Assembly: GCA_023391105.1 (NCBI GenBank)
Contig: JAEWBO010000026.1
Span: forward strand, 1 to 28,558
Source: Bacillota bacterium
GTDB lineage: Bacteria > Bacillota > Clostridia > Christensenellales > SZUA-584
Length of the DNA stretch: 28,558 nt
Direction of reading: 5' to 3'
Part shown: in pieces, positions 23,749 to 28,558 of the stretch
Layout of the letters: each line of letters begins with the position of its first letter
Numbering within the stretch: position 1 is the stretch's first letter
Translations under genes and position numbers: made by a program
The notes under the pieces: generated by a model
Database searches by the model: none
What the model was told of the DNA's origin: nothing
Seen by the model: the letters and a program-made list of their open reading frames with translations, nothing else

Positions 23749-24483
23749 ATGGCGGAAAAAGGTGTGCTTTCGCATGAAGAGAGCTTACGGCTCATAAAAT
23801 CAGCCCAGCATGGGGATGACGAGGCTAAAGAAACGCTTGTTGTGCGAAATACAGCGCTTGTAAAGAGCATCGTCAAAAAATTTCTGAACCGTGGTGTGGA
23901 ATTTGAAGATCTGATGCAGATTGGCAGCCTTGGGCTTGTCAAGGCTGTACTTGGCTATGATGCCAAATTTGATGTGCGTTTTTCTACTTATGCCGTTCCT
24001 ATGATCGCCGGGGAGATTAAGCGTTTTTTGCGCGATGACGGCATTATAAAGGTCAGCCGTTCTTTGCGCGAAAAATCCTTTGAAATTTTCAATGTTAAAG
24101 AAAAAATGAAAGCGGAATTAAAACGCGAGCCCACAATTGACGAGATCGCGCAGCGCCTCGAAATGTCGCCCGAAGATATTGTGTTTGCAATCGAAGCGGT
24201 TCGCAGCCCTGTTTCTCTTTTTGAACCTGCCTTTGACGATGATAATTCAAAAACATTGCTCATCGATACAATGTCGGAAAACACCGACAACGATATGATT
24301 GATACGATTTTGCTCAAAGAATTGATACAAAAACTGGATCCAAAAGAACGCCAGCTAATTATGCTGCGCTTTTACAGCGATAAAACTCAAATGGAGATTG
24401 CTGAAATTCTCAGTGTCTCACAGGTTCAAGTCTCAAGGCTTATCACCAAAACGCTGGAAAAACTAAGAAAATCAGTTGAATAG
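23749..24483 (+). CDS. sigF: RNA polymerase sigma factor SigF
   Basis: First forespore-specific sigma factor, 244 residues. Visible: conserved VRNTALVKSIVKKFLNRGVEFEDLMQIG (region 2 start), FSTYAVPMIAGEIKRFLRDDG (2.4), EPTIDEIAQRLEMS (region 3) and the region 4 helix-turn-helix around KTQMEIAEILSVSQVQVSRL. ATG 23749 follows AAGGA. Distinguished from SigG by its place after spoIIAB. A short GCCGAACGGC hairpin with a T-rich run (24492-24511) follows the stop and may be a weak terminator. Confidence 0.96.
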   Translation: MAEKGVLSHEESLRLIKSAQHGDDEAKETLVVRNTALVKSIVKKFLNRGVEFEDLMQIGSLGLVKAVLGYDAKFDVRFSTYAVPMIAGEIKRFLRDDGIIKVSRSLREKSFEIFNVKEKMKAELKREPTIDEIAQRLEMSPEDIVFAIEAVRSPVSLFEPAFDDDNSKTLLIDTMSENTDNDMIDTILLKELIQKLDPKERQLIMLRFYSDKTQMEIAEILSVSQVQVSRLITKTLEKLRKSVE

Positions 24484-24501
24484 GAATTCGTGCCGAACGG
24501 C

Positions 24502-24531
24502 AAATATTTTTCATTGACTTGCATCATAATA
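24502..24531 (+). promoter_or_regulatory. SigG-like promoter of the spoVA operon
   Basis: -35 AAATA (24502-24506), 18-base spacer and -10 CATAATA (24525-24531), then ACATT. The 12 bases CATAATAACATT are identical to the splB promoter at 4984-4973. Bacillus spoVA is SigG-dependent. A start near 24538 would leave the small ORFs at 24587 and 24744 as the first genes of the operon. Confidence 0.6.
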
Positions 24532-24536
24532 ACATT

Positions 24537-24560
24537 ATGGCTTGCATGCATTTGCATGCC
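24537..24560 (+). promoter_or_regulatory. GCATGC hairpin in the spoVA leader
   Basis: TGGCTTGCATGCA faces TGCATGCCA across a two-base loop, with small bulges, at the expected 5' end of the spoVA transcript. No T run follows immediately, so it is not a plain terminator. It may protect the RNA or be a protein site; function unknown. Confidence 0.4.
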
Positions 24561-24586
24561 ACAGAGTGCTTTTTAAGGAGCGTGTT

Positions 24587-24709
24587 TTGTTGCACAAAAG
24601 ATGGGTGATCGCCTTAATTATATGCCTTATTATTGGAGCAATTGCATTATCCGCCATTCTGCTCCTTCGCCCCCATCTTGAAACATATAAAGATGCGTGG
24701 TATGTCTAA
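24587..24709 (+). CDS. Small single-pass membrane protein between sigF and spoVAC
   Basis: 39-40 residues from TTG 24587 or 24590, after AAGGAG (24575-24580). It reads HKRWVIALII, then CLIIGAIALSAILLL and RPHLETYKDAWYV: one membrane helix of about 20 residues flanked by basic and polar ends. I recognise no family. It lies inside the putative spoVA transcript and would be made in the forespore. Evidence for coding is the good ribosome site, the coherent helix and the start-stop arrangement; the TTG start lowers confidence. Confidence 0.5.
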   Translation: MLHKRWVIALIICLIIGAIALSAILLLRPHLETYKDAWYV

Positions 24710-24743
24710 AAGCATTTTAACTCTGTTAATGAAAGGTATAAAA

Positions 24744-24851
24744 ATGAATGATTATGTAAAAATGCCGGAAAACAACGCGGGAACGCTGAAAAACGTTGAA
24801 GAGACAGAAGAGTTTAACAAAGCTGTCCCTGAACGGCAAAAAAAAATATAA
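24744..24851 (+). CDS. Small hydrophilic protein before spoVAC
   Basis: 35 residues, MNDYVKMPENNAGTLKN then VEETEEFNKAVPERQKKI; charged, no hydrophobic segment. ATG 24744 is seven bases after AAAGG. The frame is open further upstream but with poorer ribosome sites. It ends 11 bases before spoVAC. No family recognised; it may be a small spore protein or simply a leader peptide. Confidence 0.45.
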   Translation: MNDYVKMPENNAGTLKNVEETEEFNKAVPERQKKI

Positions 24852-24862
24852 GGTAAACAAAC

Positions 24863-25321
24863 ATGGATATTAAAAAGAATGTGGATGAAACGAATTATCA
24901 GCAGTATGTCACTAAGAATATGCCCAAAAGCAATCTACTTAAAGAGTGCATCATGGCTTTTTTAGTTGGCGGCCTTATCTGCGTTTTCGGGGAGGCTATA
25001 AACGACTTTGCGAAAAATGTCCTGCAGCTTGATGAGGAGGGCGTGAGTGCGTTTCGATCAGCCGTTCTCATTTTCCTCGGGGCTTTATTTACAGGTATCG
25101 GTGTGTACGATATTTTAGGCCGTATTGCCGGGGCAGGCTCTATCGTACCGATAACGGGGTTTGCCAACTCAGTCGTTGCGCCTGCTCTCGAATACAAATG
25201 GGAAGGCTATATTCTGGGTGTTGGCGCAAAGCTTTTTACCATAGCGGGGCCGGTTCTCGTTTACGGGATCAGTTCTTCCGTTCTTGTGGGCATTATCTAT
25301 TACATACTGGGAGGAAAATAA
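24863..25321 (+). CDS. spoVAC: Stage V sporulation protein AC
   Basis: Inner forespore-membrane protein of the SpoVA channel for calcium dipicolinate, thought to be mechanosensitive; 152 residues. After a polar start (to about 25) come several hydrophobic segments including FLVGGLICVFGEAI, ALFTGIGVYDILGRIAGAGSIVPITGFANSVV and the C-terminal VLVGIIYYILGGK. ATG 24863 follows AAGG. One base precedes the spoVAD ATG. Confidence 0.95.
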   Translation: MDIKKNVDETNYQQYVTKNMPKSNLLKECIMAFLVGGLICVFGEAINDFAKNVLQLDEEGVSAFRSAVLIFLGALFTGIGVYDILGRIAGAGSIVPITGFANSVVAPALEYKWEGYILGVGAKLFTIAGPVLVYGISSSVLVGIIYYILGGK

Positions 25322-25322
25322 T

Positions 25323-26342
25323 ATGGGCTTGCGCTTAGGACCCACCACCGTTCAGTTTAGTTCTCCCCCCAATATAATGACTTCCGTCTCGATAGCCGGA
25401 AAAGCTGAAAAAGACGGGGCTTACGGACTCTCTTTCGACGTCACTTTTGATGACGACCTTTGGGGCGAAAAGACATACGAGCTTGCGGAAAGAAAAATGT
25501 TTCAAAAGGCTGCCGAAACAGTTATCGAAAGAGCCTCTTTGAAACCTAATGATATTTCCTTGCTGTTCGGCGGAGATCTATTGAATCAGATCATATCCTC
25601 CGGGTTTGCGGCACGTGAGCTGGGCATACCCTTTATTGGGCTATATGGGGCCTGTTCGACAATGGCCGAGTCTGTGGTATTGGGCGCGATGGCTGTGGAC
25701 GGCGGATTTGCGCAATACGCCGTATGCGGCACCAGCAGCCATTTTGCGACGGCAGAGAGACAATTCCGTTACCCCCTTGAGCTCGGCACGCCAAAGACGC
25801 CCACATCGCAAAATACTGTGACTGCCGCCGGAGCCGTGCTTCTTACTTCCCTTCGCGGGCAATATCCTGCCGTCACCCATGCCACAACCGGACGTGTTAT
25901 TGATTTGGGCATTAACGATGTGAACAACATGGGAGCGGCGATGGCTCCGGCAGCCGCAGAAACGATAATGTGTCATCTTGAGGAGACACAGCGTCAAGCA
26001 GACTACTATGACGCGATTATTACAGGCGATCTTGGCACATTCGGCAGTGAGCTGCTCATCAAGCTGGCAAATGATCAGGGACAAGATTTATCAAAGGTTC
26101 ACAAGGATTGCGGGGCGATGATCTATGAAGGAAACGCGCTTATGCACTGTGGCGGCAGCGGCTGCGGATGCGGCGCGTCCATGCTTGGAGGCTATTTCTT
26201 AAACGAAATGCGCGGCGGACGGCTAAACAAAATATTATTTGTGGCCACAGGCGCGCTGCACAGTCCCACGAGCGCGCTTCAGGGAGAAACGATTCCCTCC
26301 ATCGCACATGCGGTATCGATAGAAATGGGGTACGGACAATGA
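25323..26342 (+). CDS. spoVAD: Stage V sporulation protein AD
   Basis: Thiolase-fold protein that binds dipicolinic acid for uptake into the forespore; 339 residues from ATG 25323, after GGGAGG. The upstream codons to 25284 belong to spoVAC's reading region. Marks: LGPTTVQFSSPP at the start, YGACSTMAES with Cys111, GTPKTPTSQNTVTAAGAV, ITGDLGTFGSELL and GGSGCGCGASMLGG. Its stop overlaps the spoVAE ATG (ATGA). Confidence 0.96.
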   Translation: MGLRLGPTTVQFSSPPNIMTSVSIAGKAEKDGAYGLSFDVTFDDDLWGEKTYELAERKMFQKAAETVIERASLKPNDISLLFGGDLLNQIISSGFAARELGIPFIGLYGACSTMAESVVLGAMAVDGGFAQYAVCGTSSHFATAERQFRYPLELGTPKTPTSQNTVTAAGAVLLTSLRGQYPAVTHATTGRVIDLGINDVNNMGAAMAPAAAETIMCHLEETQRQADYYDAIITGDLGTFGSELLIKLANDQGQDLSKVHKDCGAMIYEGNALMHCGGSGCGCGASMLGGYFLNEMRGGRLNKILFVATGALHSPTSALQGETIPSIAHAVSIEMGYGQ

Positions 26343-26695
26343 ATTATTTAACAGCTTTTGTCGTCGGCGGTTTAATATGCGTGGTTGGACAGGTGTTGCT
26401 TTCTAAAACCAATTTGACACCGGGGCGCATTCTCGTCATATTCGTGACAGCAGGGGTTTTGCTGACAGCGCTGGGGCTTTATGAGCCGCTTGTCAAATTT
26501 GGCGGTGCGGGCGCCCAGGTGCCTCTCACAGGCTTTGGTTATGCGCTTGCCAAGGGCGCTTTTAAGGCCGTGGACGAATCGGGCCTTTTGGGTGCGCTTT
26601 CAGGCGGCGTTGTGGCGACAGCGGCAGGTATAGCGTCCGCTGTGTTATTCGGATATTTGGTTGCTTTGGCTTTCAAACCCAAAACGAAAAAATGA
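26339..26695 (+). CDS. spoVAE: Stage V sporulation protein AE
   Basis: 118-residue membrane protein of the SpoVA channel, paralogous to SpoVAC. It opens NYLTAFVVGGLICVVGQVLL, then LTALGLYEPLVKFGGAGAQVPLTGFGYAL, matching the AC-type pattern (GAGSIVPITGFAN). ATG 26339 overlaps the spoVAD stop by four bases. The operon ends with a strong hairpin terminator; spoVAF or spoVAA/AB are not present. Confidence 0.95.
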   Translation: MNYLTAFVVGGLICVVGQVLLSKTNLTPGRILVIFVTAGVLLTALGLYEPLVKFGGAGAQVPLTGFGYALAKGAFKAVDESGLLGALSGGVVATAAGIASAVLFGYLVALAFKPKTKK

Positions 26696-26723
26696 ACCTC
26701 TTCTTATTCTATAGACTCAGATT

Positions 26724-26752
26724 TAAAAAAAGCGGTCTACCCGCTTTTTTTG
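26724..26752. terminator. Terminator serving spoVAE and the convergent DegV gene
   Basis: AAAAAAAGCGG and CCCGCTTTTTTT pair around a short loop (26725-26751). A-rich and T-rich flanks allow it to act in both directions; spoVAE ends 29 bases to the left and the DegV stop is at 26758. Confidence 0.8.
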
Positions 26753-26757
26753 TTAGG

Positions 26758-27678
26758 TCATATTTTTTTAACTCTTTCGATAATCTCTTTAATTGGATTT
26801 TCATCAAGCACGCCGTTTCTCTCCGCTCCCTGAAAGCAAAGTACCAGGGAACCGGGACCCGCATGCAAACCAAGCACCGGGGTAAGAAAATCCAGTCGAA
26901 CCTCCTTAAGCTTAGGAAACATCTCTATTAACTTATTCTTAAGCATCAGCGCCAGAGACACGTCTCCTCCATGCGCAATGTAAGCGCTTTGTGTTTGCTC
27001 TGTGGCGTTCTTTATCATTTTTTGGGCCATGAGGGTAATTGCTTGGCGCATACCGCGTGCGTTCATCATGAACGTGAGCTTGCCTTCTTCGCTAATAAAA
27101 AGAATTGGCTTTAAATGCAGCAAACCACCAAGGATTGCTTTGATGTGACTGATGCGACCGCCTCGATAAAGATATTTAATATCGCCAACGGTGAAGATAA
27201 GATTATACTCGCCCTTAATTCGCTCTGCATAGTTTAATGCTTCTTCAAGGGTTGCATCTTCGTGCTCTTCCATTAATTTATAAACCATCAGCGTGATCGC
27301 AAAGCTGCCGATTCTCGTATCCACAACCTTGACCTGTGCGCTATATTTTTTATTAAGCTCGGCCGCTGCTAAGCACGCGCTCTCATAAGAGCCGCTCACC
27401 TTGCTTGACAACGCGAGGTGCAGGATATCACGCCCCTGCGCTAATGTCGATTCCCATGCTTTTTTGCAGCTTTCAGGGTTGGCTTTTGACGATTGTGCAA
27501 GATGCCCAGCATCCAACTTATCGTAAAGCGCTTGCTTTTGCTCGTCGCTGTCAAATTTGTCTTCGTATTCTTGCCCGTCGAGTGTATATGAAAGGTAAAC
27601 CATGAGAATATGATGCTTTTCTATTTCTTCAGATGTAAAACATGCCGTTGAGTCAACACTGATTTCAAAGTTTTTCAA
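26758..27678 (-). CDS. DegV family protein (fatty-acid binding)
   Basis: 306 residues from TTG 27678. Family members bind fatty acids and, as FakB, present them to a FakA kinase. Read from this TTG the start is MKNFEISVDSTACFTSEEI, matching the family's first strand and DST motif; GAGGGG lies nine bases upstream. An in-frame ATG at 27705 would add nine residues, but it overlaps the -10 of the likely promoter. Further signs: LALSSKVSGSYESA (lipid-binding loop), VVDTRIGSF, YLYRGGRIS and a C-terminal HAGPGSLVLCFQG. Which fatty acid is bound is not predictable. Confidence 0.85.
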   Translation of the reverse strand: MKNFEISVDSTACFTSEEIEKHHILMVYLSYTLDGQEYEDKFDSDEQKQALYDKLDAGHLAQSSKANPESCKKAWESTLAQGRDILHLALSSKVSGSYESACLAAAELNKKYSAQVKVVDTRIGSFAITLMVYKLMEEHEDATLEEALNYAERIKGEYNLIFTVGDIKYLYRGGRISHIKAILGGLLHLKPILFISEEGKLTFMMNARGMRQAITLMAQKMIKNATEQTQSAYIAHGGDVSLALMLKNKLIEMFPKLKEVRLDFLTPVLGLHAGPGSLVLCFQGAERNGVLDENPIKEIIERVKKI

Positions 27679-27699
27679 TAGCCCAATCCCCTCTTTTTT

Positions 27700-27729
27700 G
27701 TCCATACTATATGCCTAAACAATGAAATG
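27700..27729 (-). promoter_or_regulatory. SigA-type promoter of the DegV gene
   Basis: On the minus strand, -35 TTGCAT, a 17-base spacer and -10 TAGTAT, which contains the ATG at 27705. Transcription would start near 27698, so the gene would be read from the TTG at 27678. Confidence 0.4.
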
Positions 27730-27977
27730 CAAGATAAAATCACAATCTTAACAATTGTTTATGCTTTATTCATATTGTTTGCCAAAGAAAAATTTATCCG
27801 CAGTTAATAACGAAGAGGAATTATATACATATCGGAACCTAGAAGCATCAAAGAATTGATTAATTTAATGCCCCAAAAAACTCATGACTGTTTTTCTAAC
27901 TTACTGTGTTTAGGTGTTTCTTAAAGTTAATATAAATAAAAAACCTTTAGCCATCACTAATCGAGTTTGGAGCGGTA
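27706..27977. other. Non-coding stretch, nothing recognised
   Basis: AT-rich sequence between the DegV gene and the tRNA terminator. Apart from the promoter at its left edge I see no gene, repeat or convincing RNA structure. Confidence 0.5.
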
Positions 27978-28013
27978 CAAAAAATCCCCAATCGTTTCAC
28001 GATTGGGGATTTT
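27978..28013 (-). terminator. Terminator of the tRNA operon
   Basis: On the minus strand CAAAATCCCCAATCG with a perfect 14-base stem (28013-28000 with 27994-27981), a five-base loop and a T run to 27978. It follows tRNA-Leu by 25 bases. Confidence 0.85.
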
Positions 28014-28038
28014 GAGTGGAGCGCAATATGCTCCGACG

Positions 28039-28125
28039 TGGTGCCGAAGACCGGACTTGAACCGGTACGGTGTCGCCACCGCGGGATTTTAAGTCCCGTG
28101 CGTCTGCCGATTCCGCCACTTCGGC
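28039..28125 (-). tRNA. tRNA-Leu (UAA)
   Basis: Encoded with its CCA (28041-28039). Acceptor GCCGAAG pairs with CTTCGGC, the anticodon loop reads CTTAAAA with anticodon UAA, and there is a long variable arm (GGTGGCGACACC) and GGTTCAAGTCC in the T arm. Confidence 0.95.
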
Positions 28126-28154
28126 AAATAGTTTCGGACTTCTTATGAAGAAGC

Positions 28155-28195
28155 CCGAAAAGTAAAGAGGTATCCGAAATGCAAAGGCTTTTCGG
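28155..28195. repeat. Hairpin between tRNA-Leu and tRNA-Cys
   Basis: CCGAAAAG (28155-28162) and CTTTTCGG (28188-28195) are perfect complements with a 25-base loop. It may guide processing; no T run supports termination. Confidence 0.35.
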
Positions 28196-28203
28196 AGTAT
28201 CAA

Positions 28204-28278
28204 TGGAGGCGCCACCCGGATTTGAACCGGGGCATGAAGGTTTTGCAGACCTTGGCCTTACCGCTTGGCTATGGCGCC
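28204..28278 (-). tRNA. tRNA-Cys (GCA)
   Basis: CCA encoded (28206-28204). Acceptor GGCGCCA pairs with TGGCGCC, discriminator U as usual for tRNA-Cys; anticodon loop CTGCAAA gives anticodon GCA; T arm GGTTCAAATCC. Confidence 0.95.
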
Positions 28279-28330
28279 ATATCTGATAAAAACGAGCATA
28301 TACCATCTATATGCTGACATTGGTGTTTGT

Positions 28331-28359
28331 ATATCCCCTCGCAAAAAGCGAGGGGATAT
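28331..28359. repeat. 12-bp perfect hairpin between tRNA-Cys and tRNA-Gly
   Basis: ATATCCCCTCGC (28331-28342) and GCGAGGGGATAT (28348-28359) with an AAAAA loop. In the direction of the tRNAs no T run follows, so it is a processing or stability element rather than a certain terminator. Confidence 0.6.
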
Positions 28360-28369
28360 TCTTAACTTT

Positions 28370-28444
28370 TGGAGCGGAAGACGGGATTCGATCCCGCGAC
28401 TTCGCCCTTGGCAAGGTCGCACTCTACCCCTGAGTCACTCCCGC
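28370..28444 (-). tRNA. tRNA-Gly (GCC)
   Basis: CCA encoded (28372-28370). Acceptor GCGGGAG with CTTCCGC (one G-U pair); anticodon loop TTGCCAA gives GCC; T arm GGATCGAATCC. Confidence 0.95.
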
Positions 28445-28467
28445 ACGATACGAGGGCTAAATATTAA

Positions 28468-28544
28468 TGGCGACCCGGAAGGGACTCGAACCCTCGACCT
28501 CTAGCGTGACAGGCTAGCGTTCTAACCATCTGAACTACCGGGCC
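28468..28544 (-). tRNA. tRNA-Asp (GUC)
   Basis: CCA encoded (28470-28468). Acceptor GGCCCGG pairs with CCGGGTC (one G-U); anticodon loop CTGTCAC gives GUC; T arm GGTTCGAGTCC. It is the most upstream tRNA in the window; the cluster may continue past base 28558. Confidence 0.95.
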
Positions 28545-28558
28545 ATATGGTGGGAACA

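Noticed and set aside
27947..28306. 119-codon minus-strand frame
   Set aside because: It runs over tRNA-Leu and tRNA-Cys and reads their sequence as protein.
1..28558. CRISPR array, prophage or transposase
   Set aside because: No regularly spaced direct repeats and no integrase, capsid or transposase motifs were seen on either strand.

Overview
This window is a chromosomal stretch from an endospore-forming member of the Clostridia (Firmicutes/Bacillota). The evidence is the complete spoIIAA-spoIIAB-sigF operon, a spoVAC-spoVAD-spoVAE operon, a yunB homologue and a spore photoproduct lyase. AG-rich Shine-Dalgarno sites, SigA-like promoters, an FMN riboswitch and ECF-transporter S components fit the same group. 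Base composition is moderate. I cannot name the genus. No prophage, IS transposase or CRISPR array is visible.

Layout, left to right. (1) 1-3.9 kb: an rRNA methyltransferase (cut by the left edge) and a MocR-type regulator, divergent from an aldo/keto reductase; three copies of an ATAATTGG motif lie in the shared promoter. (2) 3.9-5.0 kb: spore photoproduct lyase with a SigG-like promoter. (3) 5.0-7.5 kb: an ECF sigma factor followed by two lipoproteins (DUF4349, then SIMPL/DUF541), with an ECF-type promoter between the sigma gene and the lipoproteins. (4) 7.7-8.3 kb: bioY with a BirA-like operator. (5) 8.5-14.1 kb: a long minus-strand run tsaE-tsaB-rimI-hydrolase-murF-ddl, then a small DUF4870-type gene. 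This 5.7 kb block is bracketed by two inverted copies of a 139-bp repeat, each just downstream of a vitamin-transporter gene (bioY and ribU). (6) 14.4-15.1 kb: ribU under an FMN riboswitch and terminator. (7) 15.2-17.3 kb: a BofC-like protein, yebC and yunB. (8) 17.4-22.8 kb: two convergent class A penicillin-binding proteins. (9) 22.9-26.75 kb: the sporulation block, with a SigH-like promoter plus a 0A-like box before spoIIAA and a SigG-like promoter before spoVA, and two unrecognised small ORFs between sigF and spoVAC. (10) 26.75-28.56 kb: a DegV-family gene and a minus-strand tRNA cluster Asp-Gly-Cys-Leu with a terminator.

The genes share two themes: envelope building (MurF, Ddl, two PBPs, an envelope-type ECF sigma with lipoproteins) and the spore programme. 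SigH/Spo0A signals would start spoIIA, SigF begins the forespore programme, and SigG-like promoters then serve both spoVA (dipicolinate uptake) and splB (repair of spore DNA). These last two promoters share a 12-base core.

The most unusual points are a MocR regulator with Asn in place of the PLP-binding lysine; an SPL with Ser where the hydrogen-donating Cys141 of the Bacillus enzyme lies; the inverted 139-bp repeat, whose stems are mostly preserved; a membrane-anchored MurF; the sigma/lipoprotein module with its own ECF promoter; and the small ORFs in the spoVA leader. Calls rest on reading the sequence and remembered families; no database search was done.
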